In this document: positions 9,078 to 17,358 of the stretch, in pieces
Position numbering within the stretch: position 1 is the stretch's first letter
Layout of the letters: every line of letters starts with the position of its first letter
Source of the DNA: Psychrobacillus mangrovi
Lineage (GTDB): Bacteria; Bacillota; Bacilli; Bacillales_A; Planococcaceae
Length of the DNA stretch: 64,000 nucleotides
Assembly: GCF_037104765.1 (NCBI RefSeq)
Contig: NZ_JBAWSY010000009.1
Location: 66,267 to 130,266 of the forward strand
Direction: 5' to 3'
Program-made: the position numbers and the translations under genes
The notes under the pieces: generated by a model
Told to the model about the DNA's origin: nothing
The model's database searches: none
What the model saw: the letters and a program-made list of their open reading frames with translations, nothing else

Positions 9078-9497
9078 ATGGAACATACTAGAATCTTACT
9101 TTTACTGTATATAGATGTATGTTTAATTATTGGTTTTTATATGTATTTACGAAGAATCAAGAAACTGATTGGGTTTCAATTAGGTACGAATATTAGCGTT
9201 GTTATGGGTGGAATGATTTCTTTATTATTCGGAGTATTACTTATACTACAATTTCCATTTCATTTTACTTTAATTACTATTTTATCCACTTCTGCTGGAA
9301 TGATCGCAGGAGCATCATTTGGGAGGTTATTCGATTATCAAACATTTGTGACAGGGTTAACGAATGGAATGCTTGTAGGGCTGATGTCACCTATGATTGG
9401 TACTGTTATAGAAATGCCAAACTTGTTTATTTGGTTCATGCATGTTTTTTTTGTTTTAAGTTTAATCACAATAATAATTTCAATAAAAAGGTCGTGA
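9078..9497 (+). CDS. mnxA: MnxA-like small membrane protein
   Basis: A 139-residue hydrophobic protein with about four predicted membrane helices, first gene of the mnx operon. I start it at the ATG at 9078 after GAGGTGG; a TTG at 9024 would prepend 18 residues that look unlike a membrane protein start. A helix pair carries GMISLLFGVLL, then NGMLVGLMSPMIGTVIEMP. The same NG-M-G-M-G-V-P pattern appears in the next gene product, so the two look paralogous. MnxA has no assigned biochemical role in the known marine Bacillus operon; membrane insertion or metal handling during spore-coat assembly is a guess. The name rests on position and size upstream of mnxC-mnxG. Confidence 0.7.
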   Translation: MEHTRILLLLYIDVCLIIGFYMYLRRIKKLIGFQLGTNISVVMGGMISLLFGVLLILQFPFHFTLITILSTSAGMIAGASFGRLFDYQTFVTGLTNGMLVGLMSPMIGTVIEMPNLFIWFMHVFFVLSLITIIISIKRS

Positions 9498-9505
9498 TGT
9501 AATCC

Positions 9506-9967
9506 TTGTTGCTCATCATGATGTTATTTACGTTGAATCTAATTGAATTAGGTTTTGTTTATAGGATTTTCAAAAAGAAACATTTGATTTTCGATGATCG
9601 ATTTATAAAGACAATGTGCATGGCCATAACAATGGTTTCTTCATTTGTCTTTGCAATTTACCTTGAACTATTACTTCCTTCCATTGAAAGGATTTTTTAT
9701 CTTCTTCCTATATTAACTGGATTATTTGTTGGATGGAAATTTAGTGCAATCATGAAGGCTCCAGCAACCTTGAACGGTATTTATAATGGCGTTATGGGAG
9801 GAATTATGGGAACAATGCTAGGAGCTGTTTTAAAGAATCCTGCACTATGTAATATCCCGATAGTGTCTGATACGCTGATTAAGACAAATATGTATTATAT
9901 TGCAATTTTTACTGCATTTCTTCATGCACTCATAAGTCATTTCATCCGCTATTCGTTTAAAGTGTAA
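9506..9967 (+). CDS. mnxB: MnxB-like small membrane protein
   Basis: A 153-residue membrane protein with about four helices, eight bases after mnxA. The TTG at 9506 lacks a good ribosome site, so initiation may depend on coupling to mnxA; an ATG at 9518 is an alternative. The segment NGVMGGIMGTMLGAVLKNP matches the mnxA product's NGMLVGLMSPMIGTVIEMP in spacing of Gly and Met. The Met-rich helices would suit soft-metal handling, but no known metal site is recognisable. Named from operon position. Confidence 0.68.
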   Translation: MLLIMMLFTLNLIELGFVYRIFKKKHLIFDDRFIKTMCMAITMVSSFVFAIYLELLLPSIERIFYLLPILTGLFVGWKFSAIMKAPATLNGIYNGVMGGIMGTMLGAVLKNPALCNIPIVSDTLIKTNMYYIAIFTAFLHALISHFIRYSFKV

Positions 9968-10004
9968 AAAAACTCTTTTCGTAAAGAGATATAAGGAGCT
10001 CCTA

Positions 10005-10580
10005 ATGAAAATATTTGTCAGTGTGATGATAGTATTCATAGGATTTATAGCATTCTTTTTTTGGCCAAAATCAATTGATTTACCAAAGATTGGTGAAGTA
10101 GAAGAGTGGACACTGTCTGAAGTGAGTGGAAATGAAATATCCATGGAAAAAAAACCAAAGCTTGTTTCTTTCTACTATACAAACTGTCCGGATATTTGCC
10201 CTACCACAATGGTGGACATAATAAAAATGCAAGAATTAATGAATAAAAAAGGTATATCTGAAGATGAGTATATTGTCCTATCCGTTACGCTGGATCCTGA
10301 ATACGATACAAATGAGAGGATTATACAGTATAAAGACTTATTTGAGATATCAAGCTCTAATTGGTTATTTTTAAGAGGAACGGAAGAAGAAACAAAGGAA
10401 TTTAGTGATAACTTCAATTTTTACTATAAAAAAGATCAGAATGGATTTCTTACTCACTCAACCTCCATGTATATAGTAGATTCAAATGATCAAATTAGAG
10501 CACATCATGATATGGCAATTGGGAATAAACGGGTGAATATAGAAGAAATTGCTAATCATTTGCAGCAGCTTATAAAGTGA
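10005..10580 (+). CDS. mnxC: SCO1/SenC-type copper chaperone-like thioredoxin fold protein (MnxC)
   Basis: A 191-residue membrane-anchored protein. Residues 1-20 form one helix (VSVMIVFIGFIAFFFW) without a lipobox Cys. The rest is a SCO/SenC domain with the copper-binding CPDIC motif (Cys61 and Cys65) and the matching His in LTHSTSMY near residue 147. SCO proteins deliver copper to, or reduce cysteines in, copper enzymes. Here the natural client is the multicopper oxidase MnxG at the end of the same operon, which is inference from context. It is preceded by AAGGAGCTC. Low identity to other SCO proteins is expected, but all ligands are intact. Confidence 0.88.
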   Translation: MKIFVSVMIVFIGFIAFFFWPKSIDLPKIGEVEEWTLSEVSGNEISMEKKPKLVSFYYTNCPDICPTTMVDIIKMQELMNKKGISEDEYIVLSVTLDPEYDTNERIIQYKDLFEISSSNWLFLRGTEEETKEFSDNFNFYYKKDQNGFLTHSTSMYIVDSNDQIRAHHDMAIGNKRVNIEEIANHLQQLIK

Positions 10581-10616
10581 TTAGGGGTAAGCCCGATGAA
10601 GGAGGGGGTTGATAAA

Positions 10617-11330
10617 ATGAGAGAGGGAAATCAAATAGAGGATCAATTAAAAAGCCCTTCATCGTTTTCGTCACCGACAAGTGCAGTATCAATAGAAGAG
10701 ACAAGAATTCTTTCAGAATATATTAATCAGAAGAATTTATTTAACGTGGTTAATCGGGATGAAACACGTAGGAAACCTCTTATATTAAAGCAGTTTTTTA
10801 AAATGAAACGAAATCAAGAAGTGGTAGTTACTTCTGTTTTAGAAAAAGATGTTACCGTGACAACAGAGGGAAAAGTCTCAACAATCGGAAGAGACTTTAT
10901 AATGCTTACTAACCTCAAAAAAAGGATATGGATCCCTTATAATGCAATTGAAACCGCAAATATCCCTTTCGGCTTTCCTTCCTATTCAAATACCCATCAA
11001 CACTTTATATATGATAACAATTTACAGCAAAAGCTCGTTCTACAATTTGGTGAAACAGTAGCTAAAAGGGAAGCTCTTATTAAACAATTCTTTGAAGAAA
11101 CCCTACAAACAAACCTTAAATCGTGGAGTGGAATGTGGATAGAGGTAAAAACAGCGAATGAAGTAGTTTATGGAAAGATTATAGAAACGACGAAAAAAGA
11201 GCTATTGGTTCAGGTCTTTAAGTCAAAGAAAGTTATCGCTTTAGATGACATTCGCTTTATATCAACGATAGGGATTATTCCTTTATGGAGAAATGTTTTA
11301 AAGTCAATTTTAAAATTAAGTATTCTTTAA
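10617..11330 (+). CDS. mnxD: MnxD-like protein with two predicted small beta-barrel domains
   Basis: A 237-residue soluble protein. I choose the ATG at 10617 because AAGGAGGGGG lies about ten bases before it; the ATG at 10596 overlaps that site. After a Ser-rich N-terminus there are two modules with the strand pattern of Sm-like barrels: one about residues 55-115 (VTTEGKVSTIGRDFIML then RIWIPYNAIETA), the other about 170-225 (MWIEVKTANEVVYGKI then VIALDDIRFIST). Between them is a helical linker containing LVLQFGETVAKREALIKQFF. The same two-module arrangement and linker occur in the gene at 15676, so these are paralogues. MnxD has no known activity; a scaffold role in the oxidase complex is inferred. 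Confidence 0.72.
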   Translation: MREGNQIEDQLKSPSSFSSPTSAVSIEETRILSEYINQKNLFNVVNRDETRRKPLILKQFFKMKRNQEVVVTSVLEKDVTVTTEGKVSTIGRDFIMLTNLKKRIWIPYNAIETANIPFGFPSYSNTHQHFIYDNNLQQKLVLQFGETVAKREALIKQFFEETLQTNLKSWSGMWIEVKTANEVVYGKIIETTKKELLVQVFKSKKVIALDDIRFISTIGIIPLWRNVLKSILKLSIL

Positions 11331-11349
11331 TAATTGGAGGTTATATTAT

Positions 11350-11640
11350 TTGGAACTAATAGGAGATAACATATTTGAGGAATTAAAACAGCTAGTTGGA
11401 GAAGAAATCCTTGTTATTACTAGGGCAGTTCAGCTTAATTTATTGGGTCAAGTATTTCGTCCCATTTTTACCGGAACTATTTCAGATGTTCAACAAGGGC
11501 ATCTAACAATATCTCCAGTGATTATAAAAATGGTGAACGCTCCATTTTATAAATTCCCTTTTCCCCTAAGTATTCCACTTGAACAAATTGTATCTTACTC
11601 GACTGAAGTCCCAAGTGACTTAGTGTATCCATTAGCATAA
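11350..11640 (+). CDS. mnxE: MnxE subunit of the manganese oxidase complex
   Basis: A 96-residue protein starting at TTG 11350, nine bases after GGAGG. In marine Bacillus the purified manganese oxidase contains MnxG with the small subunits MnxE and MnxF. The sequence fits one small beta-barrel: a helix (FEELKQLVG), strands EEILVITRA and FTGTISDVQQGHLTIS, and a final SIPLEQIVSYS that looks like the Sm2-type closing strand. An insert rich in Phe and Pro (NAPFYKFPFPLS) sits before the last strand. No Cys, and no His-rich copper site, is present. The gene lies between mnxD and mnxF with about 20-base gaps. Confidence 0.82.
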   Translation: MELIGDNIFEELKQLVGEEILVITRAVQLNLLGQVFRPIFTGTISDVQQGHLTISPVIIKMVNAPFYKFPFPLSIPLEQIVSYSTEVPSDLVYPLA

Positions 11641-11659
11641 CTAAAGGAGAGGTACTTGA

Positions 11660-11950
11660 ATGGCTAACCAGAATGAACCCAGTACGATTAATCAGATTAA
11701 AGAAGGAGCAATGGTTACTTACTTTAGAAAAAATATCGGTCGAAGAGTTTTTATTCTGACTGAATCATTTCCATTTATGTTTATCGGAAGAATTCAAAAT
11801 ATACTTGGAGATATTATTGAATTAGATGTACAGACAACCTCCGTACCGGCTTTAGAAGGAAAAAGGTGGAATGTGCATATTGACTCTATTGATGTGTTTT
11901 ATGTTGAAACAGGGATTGGACCAAAAATCCCTCATTTAAAAGATAGTTAG
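11660..11950 (+). CDS. mnxF: MnxF subunit of the manganese oxidase complex
   Basis: A 96-residue protein, same length as MnxE, with AAGGAGAGG before its ATG. It shows the same strand order: GRRVFILTESFPFMFIGRI, GDIIELDV, and WNVHIDSIDVFYVETG. This suggests that MnxE and MnxF are distant copies of one barrel module that co-assemble. In the known Mnx complex both are required for active MnxG; MnxF here keeps one His in the closing strand. It ends 14 bases before mnxG. Confidence 0.82.
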   Translation: MANQNEPSTINQIKEGAMVTYFRKNIGRRVFILTESFPFMFIGRIQNILGDIIELDVQTTSVPALEGKRWNVHIDSIDVFYVETGIGPKIPHLKDS

Positions 11951-11964
11951 AAAAGAGGGGTCTC

Positions 11965-14900
11965 TTGATTAGAAGTTACCATGTAGTAGCCATTCCAATT
12001 CGTATCGTCTTGAACACATTTGGCGACCATAATCCAAATGGTATGATGTACGTGTTAAAAGAAAACGAACATAAGGTAAAGGAATTAGTTAATAAAAATC
12101 AGTTTTCTCCAGTAGATCTCGTTCAGCCCCTTGTGATTAGGGCTAATGAAGGGGAAACAGTGGAAATTACATTAGAAAATAAACTACCATTTCACATAGG
12201 TATGCACTTTCAAGAAGCAGAATATGAAGTGAATCAAGCAGATGGAGCGAACGTTGGTTTAAACAAAGATAGTACGGTTGCACCCTTCGATTCAATTTTA
12301 TATCGAATACAAGGTGTAAAAGAAGGAACTTATTTCTTTTCGGATTTAGGTAATCCCTCTAGTGGTCAAAATGGTTCCAATTCAAATGGTCTGTTTGGGG
12401 CGCTGTTTATAGAGAAACGCTTTTCCTGGTGGACGGATCCGGAGACAGGGAAGCCAATGGATAGTGGAGTGTATGCAGATATCCATCATCCGCTTTTACC
12501 ATCTTTCCGTGAATATGCTTGGATTTTCCATGATGAGATGGAAGTAGATGATTTAACTGGGAATCGGCCAATCAATCATTTAACAAACCAGGAAGAGGAA
12601 TCTTTCCATGGAGCCAATTATAGATATGAGCCGATAAATAGACGTCAACAACTTATTGCAGAAGGGGTCGTTGGTCCAAATACTGATGGAGAAGAAGTCC
12701 ATCATGACTCATGGGTATTTGGAGATCCATCTACTCCAATTTTGCGAGGATATGTTGGAGACCCAGCGAAAATTCGAGTCATACACGGCGGGGCAAAAGA
12801 AACACATGTCTTTCATTATCATGTTCATCAGTGGTTAAGTGATCCACAAGATTTAAATTCTGAAATTTTTGATGCACAGGCAATTAGTCCTCAGTCACAT
12901 TACACAATTGAGCCTCTTTATGGATTAGGAAGTTTGCAAGGGTCATTTGGTGATGCAATAGTTCACTGTCACCTTTATCCACATTTTGCAGCTGGAATGT
13001 GGGGATTGAACCGTGTTTTTAATACACTTCAAGATGGAAGCCAGTGCTATCCAAATGGTGTTCCTATTAAATCGCTAAAGCCACTACCTGATCGAAAAGC
13101 GCCGCCAAAGCCGACAAAAATAAAACCCGGATTCCCGAATTTTATTCCTGGTAAAGTTGGTCACAAGGCACCTCGACCGCCACTTGGTATAAAAGGTGGG
13201 CGTGGACTGACTGAATTGGAGCGTCACGCGGCTATTAACAATCCTAGACCTGGTGCAGTATTTACGGATCCTTGCCCTGAAGGTACGCCAGTGAAAGAAT
13301 TTAATATCTCGTTAATCGAGTTGCCAATTATATATAACAAACAAGGTTGGCACGATCCTAAAGGGAGATTGTATGTTCTAGACGAGGATATTGAAGATAT
13401 TTGTTCAGGAAAAAAAGAACCAGAGCCTCTCGTGATACATGCCCCAGCACATACTTGCTTCCATATAAACTTTACAAATAAATTACCTCACATTCTTGAT
13501 GGGGATGCATTTCAACTTGTCACAAGAACATATGAAAGTGCTATGCATGTTCATTTTGTGAAGTTTGACGTTCTAGTTAATGATGGAGCGAATGTGGGTT
13601 GGAATTATGATTCCTCCATTTTACCCGGTGAAACAATGCAGTATTCCTATTATGCGGATGTAGAGTTAAAAGCATGGTTTTTCCATGATCACTTATATCC
13701 AAGTGCTCATCAGCAACATGGAGTATTTGGTTCAGGTGTTGTTCATCCCCGTTTTTCCACATTTCTTGACTCTTCATCTGGTGAGAAAGTGGTTCATGGA
13801 ACGCAAATTACTTCCGTCAATCCATTAATACCAGATTATCGTGACTTTATATTGTTTGTTCATGACTTCGCTATGTTATTTGACAAAAATGGTAAGCCAC
13901 TTCAACCACCAAACTTTCCAGGTTCTGAAGATGACCCAGGTCTATTTGGTGTAAATTATAAAAACGAACCGCTTCAATTTCGTTTAGGAAAGGATTGCGA
14001 CCCTGCATACTCATTTAGTTCTTTCGTGAATGGTGATCCAATTACACCAATATTCAAGGCTTATGAAGGGGATTCCATTCGAATCCGTTTACTTCAAGGA
14101 GCCCAAGAAGAATCCCACAGTTTTAATGTTCATGGACTAAGTTGGCTAAAAGAGAGAGGTAGTTTGAATTCAAAGTTAGAAGATCAGCAGCATATCGGAA
14201 TTTCTGAATCATTTACGATAGAAACGTTTATCCCAAGAGCAGGTGATTATTTATGGGCATTCGAGACAGAAGAAGATTTATGGAATGGACTTTGGGGATT
14301 GATTCGAGCATTCGATGAAAAAGTACCAGATTTGATTCCTTTATCAGATCGTCCAGAGCCGTTAAAACGATCAAAACCTCTACCTGAATGTAATGGGAAA
14401 AAGCCTCCACAAGCGGAAGAACCAGTGATTATTTCAGAAGGGGTATCGGTTTGCAATTTTGACATTGTAGCTTTCCAATTACCTATTACTTACAATGAAT
14501 TCAATGATCATGATCCACATGGAATTATTTTCGCGTTAGAGGAAGATAGAGAAGCCATATTAATGGGTATCAAAAAGCCTGAACCGCTAGTCATACGCGC
14601 AAATGTTGGAGATACAGTGGAAGTGAAATTAACAAGCATGTTGAAGGAAGAGTTATTCCCTTTTAAAGATGGAATTTATCCTTATCCTGAGGTAAAGGAA
14701 CAGGCTTTTTATCCGCCTTCCTTGCGAATCTCGTTGCATCCTCAATTGATTCAGTATGACGTGAAAACTTCTGCGGGAGAAACAGTAGGGTTTAATGGAG
14801 ATCAAACGGTCGGACCTGGAGAGACAAGGATGTATAGTTGGTACGTGGATTCTCAAGTAGGAGCTTGTGGTATGTGGGATATGGCGGACATTCGCAATCA

Positions 14901-15606
14901 TAAATCACAAGGGGCATTTGGAGCCTTTATCGCAGAACCAAGAGGAACTAAGTATTTGGATCCGTATACGCAAAAGCCTGTAAAAACAGGATCGAATGTT
15001 ATTTTGTGTAACCCTTTTTTACCCGATATTAGAGAATTTATCATTATTATGCACGATGGTGTAAGACTTTTAGATAAAAATGAACAGGTCATTCTCGACC
15101 CGATAGCCGGAATTGTCTTGCAACCTCCAGATGCAGTAGACGAAGTGGTAGATACGTATGATCAAGGATCGAGAGGCTTTAACTATAGAAGTGAACGATT
15201 AATTAATCGTTATAGAAAACACCCTGTTCTTCAAGATTTATTTAGTACTCATGTGTTCGGTGATCCAGCGACACCACTGTTCGAAAGCTATGCTGGGGAA
15301 CCAGTAACAATAAGACTAGTTACCCCTGCAGAAAGACGAAGGTCTCATACATTTCATCTTCACGGGCACAGATTCCGCTTTGACATTAAGGATATTAATT
15401 CGAGAGTTGAATCATTCGCTGGATTCAACGTCGCAGGGGCTAAGCGGAATTTAGAACTTTTAGGCGGAGCAGGTGCATACGAGAGCTTACCAGGAGATTA
15501 TATGTATCGTTCAGGAAATATTCAATGGGATCTTGAACAAGGTATGTGGGGAATAATGAGAGTGCACAGTGAGCAAAAAGATCACTTACCTCCATTAGAA
15601 CAATAG
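11965..15606 (+). CDS. mnxG: MnxG, spore-associated Mn(II)-oxidising multicopper oxidase
   Basis: A 1213-residue protein starting at TTG 11965 after GAGGGG, matching the unusually large ceruloplasmin-like oxidase of Mn-oxidising Bacillus spores (about 1217 residues), not the ~500-residue laccases such as CotA. About six cupredoxin-like domains can be traced. Copper motifs include HVFHYHVH (His281, 284, 286, 288), HCHLYPHFAAGM (His334, Cys335, His336, His340, Met345), an HVH at 528-530, HDH at 574-576 with further His at 582 and 585, and HTFHLHGH at 1128-1135. The Cys335 site has the pattern of a type 1 copper with axial Met. The enzyme oxidises Mn(II) through Mn(III) to Mn(IV) oxide on the spore surface. 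There is no signal peptide, as expected for mother-cell delivery. A terminator follows. Confidence 0.94.
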   Translation: MIRSYHVVAIPIRIVLNTFGDHNPNGMMYVLKENEHKVKELVNKNQFSPVDLVQPLVIRANEGETVEITLENKLPFHIGMHFQEAEYEVNQADGANVGLNKDSTVAPFDSILYRIQGVKEGTYFFSDLGNPSSGQNGSNSNGLFGALFIEKRFSWWTDPETGKPMDSGVYADIHHPLLPSFREYAWIFHDEMEVDDLTGNRPINHLTNQEEESFHGANYRYEPINRRQQLIAEGVVGPNTDGEEVHHDSWVFGDPSTPILRGYVGDPAKIRVIHGGAKETHVFHYHVHQWLSDPQDLNSEIFDAQAISPQSHYTIEPLYGLGSLQGSFGDAIVHCHLYPHFAAGMWGLNRVFNTLQDGSQCYPNGVPIKSLKPLPDRKAPPKPTKIKPGFPNFIPGKVGHKAPRPPLGIKGGRGLTELERHAAINNPRPGAVFTDPCPEGTPVKEFNISLIELPIIYNKQGWHDPKGRLYVLDEDIEDICSGKKEPEPLVIHAPAHTCFHINFTNKLPHILDGDAFQLVTRTYESAMHVHFVKFDVLVNDGANVGWNYDSSILPGETMQYSYYADVELKAWFFHDHLYPSAHQQHGVFGSGVVHPRFSTFLDSSSGEKVVHGTQITSVNPLIPDYRDFILFVHDFAMLFDKNGKPLQPPNFPGSEDDPGLFGVNYKNEPLQFRLGKDCDPAYSFSSFVNGDPITPIFKAYEGDSIRIRLLQGAQEESHSFNVHGLSWLKERGSLNSKLEDQQHIGISESFTIETFIPRAGDYLWAFETEEDLWNGLWGLIRAFDEKVPDLIPLSDRPEPLKRSKPLPECNGKKPPQAEEPVIISEGVSVCNFDIVAFQLPITYNEFNDHDPHGIIFALEEDREAILMGIKKPEPLVIRANVGDTVEVKLTSMLKEELFPFKDGIYPYPEVKEQAFYPPSLRISLHPQLIQYDVKTSAGETVGFNGDQTVGPGETRMYSWYVDSQVGACGMWDMADIRNHKSQGAFGAFIAEPRGTKYLDPYTQKPVKTGSNVILCNPFLPDIREFIIIMHDGVRLLDKNEQVILDPIAGIVLQPPDAVDEVVDTYDQGSRGFNYRSERLINRYRKHPVLQDLFSTHVFGDPATPLFESYAGEPVTIRLVTPAERRRSHTFHLHGHRFRFDIKDINSRVESFAGFNVAGAKRNLELLGGAGAYESLPGDYMYRSGNIQWDLEQGMWGIMRVHSEQKDHLPPLEQ

Positions 15607-15612
15607 ATAAGC

Positions 15613-15642
15613 AAAAAGAGAAGAAAATTATCTTCTCTTTTT
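15613..15642 (+). terminator. Terminator after mnxG
   Basis: Stem AAAAAGAGAAGA / TCTTCTCTTTTT (15613-15624, 15631-15642), seven bases beyond the mnxG stop. It separates mnxG from the MnxD-like gene, which may be reached only by read-through or its own promoter. Confidence 0.8.
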
Positions 15643-15675
15643 CTACATAAATACTAGCAGAAAGGTGGTGAAAAA

Positions 15676-16383
15676 ATGGAACAAGAAAAGGATATGGATT
15701 TATTTATGCGAGTACAAGAACGAACAAATGATTTTTGTTTTCCAGAAGAATGTTGCCCCGAACGATTTCCCTCTCCACAACTTCCGTCCCCAACAGACTG
15801 TCTACAACAAGAAGCTTTTCTAAAAGTTCAGGAAGAAATTAGAAATGCAAATGAGCTGCTTATGGATCTTGCTTTAGCTGATGAACGCCCTCCAGAGGAA
15901 ACATTTCAAAAAGCTTTTGATGGTTTGATTGGTTTACGAGTTGAAATTACAAATTTGCTAGGTGAAACAATCGAGGGAAACGTAAACATAGCTGGTTACG
16001 ATTTTGTCGTTCTTCGAGAAGAAGAAAAAATCACCATTTTGCCTTATAGTCAAATTGAAACAATCAAGCCCTATGGTCGGTTTGCAGAGCGTTACCATGA
16101 CCCTGAACTAAGTGAGATAGATCCTTGCTTCAGACGGGAATTAACATTTCACTTTGGTGAAGTCGTTTCTTCGTCTCCAGAATTGATTCATTTATTTTTC
16201 AGAATCCGTTTAAATGTCTATTTGCTTAAAATGATAGCTAAACGAATTCAAGTGAAAATAGAAAATTCACTAGTTGAAGGATTTCTTGAAGATGTAAATA
16301 AAGATACGATTGTTTTAAAAGTGGAAGAAGAAAGAAACATCCTTCCAATAGATAAGATCTTGCTTATAACAATAAAATCATAA
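15676..16383 (+). CDS. MnxD paralogue, predicted spore-coat protein
   Basis: A 235-residue protein with GAAAGGTGG just upstream of its ATG. The N-terminal 60 residues include a Cys/Pro-rich stretch (CFPEECCPERFPSPQ). Two small-barrel modules follow: about 75-125 (GLRVEITNLLGETIEGNVNI, closing with ITILPYSQIETIKPYG) and 185-235 (IQVKIENSLVEGFLE, closing with ILPIDKILLITI). Between them, RRELTFHFGEVVSSSPELI aligns with QKLVLQFGETVAKREALI of MnxD. Shared spacing across the whole C-terminal two-thirds makes MnxD and this protein clear paralogues by inspection. Position just after mnxG suggests a part in the same spore-surface structure. Confidence 0.72.
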   Translation: MEQEKDMDLFMRVQERTNDFCFPEECCPERFPSPQLPSPTDCLQQEAFLKVQEEIRNANELLMDLALADERPPEETFQKAFDGLIGLRVEITNLLGETIEGNVNIAGYDFVVLREEEKITILPYSQIETIKPYGRFAERYHDPELSEIDPCFRRELTFHFGEVVSSSPELIHLFFRIRLNVYLLKMIAKRIQVKIENSLVEGFLEDVNKDTIVLKVEEERNILPIDKILLITIKS

Positions 16384-16390
16384 AAAAAAA

Positions 16391-16437
16391 GTCAGCTCAC
16401 TGAAGTATCACTTCAATAATGCTGACTTATTTTTTTG
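16391..16437. terminator. Terminator between convergent genes
   Basis: Nested hairpin: outer stem GTCAGC / GCTGAC (16391-16396, 16421-16426), inner TGAAGT / ACTTCA, A-rich upstream and TTATTTTTTT downstream. It can serve the MnxD-like gene and the minus-strand gene at 16471. Confidence 0.78.
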
Positions 16438-16470
16438 AAGAAAAAGGAATTAGAACTACTAACTTAATTG

Positions 16471-16983
16471 TTAGTTAGAATTTGATAGTTTGACCTTTAC
16501 TATTTTATCAATAGAAAAGATCCATGTTTTACCTTTTACATGTTCTCTTTTTTCACCCTCATCAAGTTTATTTTCTTCTACTGGGGGTTTATGTGTTAAC
16601 TCTTTGTCCAAATCTACTTCGGCAGTTAACTCAGCTGCTGTTTCGTCGGCAACAATCTCTACATCTTCTACCACTTGTTCCCCCTCGTCCAACGCTAAAG
16701 GCTCATCAACAAGAATTTCAACAAAATTAGATCCGACAAAGACAATCGTTCCTTTGACTATACTCCCGTTATCCAATTCAACCTCAGCTTCACGCCACAG
16801 ATTCTGACTTAGGCGGAAGTTAAGCCCCCCTTGTAAACCAGCTAAGCGAATTTTAAAATCGGTACTACATAAATCTTTACGGCAACGATTGCAGTGACAG
16901 GAACAATTATGGTGGGAACATCCCTCGCACAAACTGTTTTTAGATTTTTGGCAGTTACAATCCGAAGAAAAATGCATTTCCAT
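16471..16983 (-). CDS. Cys-rich protein with a split small-barrel domain, probable spore-coat protein
   Basis: A 170-residue protein. Residues 8-41 contain nine Cys and three neighbouring His (CNCQ, CEGCSHHNCSCHCNRC), a likely metal-binding or cross-linking region. From about residue 50, strands AEVELDNGSIVKGTI and SNFVEILVDE start a barrel like those of MnxD/E/F, and WIFSIDKIVKVKL closes it. The two halves are separated by about 55 very acidic residues (Glu, Asp, Val; about 100-150). An acidic loop in a manganese-oxidising spore-coat locus could bind metal ions, which is speculation. The start follows AAAGGAATG. It faces the MnxD-like gene across a shared terminator. Confidence 0.68.
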   Translation of the reverse strand: MEMHFSSDCNCQKSKNSLCEGCSHHNCSCHCNRCRKDLCSTDFKIRLAGLQGGLNFRLSQNLWREAEVELDNGSIVKGTIVFVGSNFVEILVDEPLALDEGEQVVEDVEIVADETAAELTAEVDLDKELTHKPPVEENKLDEGEKREHVKGKTWIFSIDKIVKVKLSNSN

Positions 16984-17358
16984 ATCTCACATTCCTTTCC
17001 TAATTTATATAGTAGTATATGAGTTTTTAAAGGCCATCAATGGTTGGTGAACCTATGACATTTCCAATTAAAACCTAAGCAATAATCAACCAGATGACAA
17101 AAGGAGAAGTAACTAATATTGGAAAAAAATTAAGTGTCTAATTAATAAAATTAAGAAAATAGATAGAGACGATTAAATAATACTTCAAAATAATATCTTC
17201 AAGTTATACTAAGAAATTACCCGGCTAGTTGCTACTTTTTCGTTCCATTTAACATGCCTAAAAGTTATTTTGTTAGTTCTTTTTTAGTAGGAAAGGTGAA
17301 TATACTTGTTTAGAAGCTTTAAGGTACAAATATTAGAGAAGGCTGCTCTTGGAGAGTG
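16984..17358. other. Intergenic region, nothing recognised
   Basis: About 375 AT-rich bases between the Cys-rich coat gene and the pgi relic. It must hold the promoter of the minus-strand gene. I see no open frame, RNA or repeat that I can support. Confidence 0.3.
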
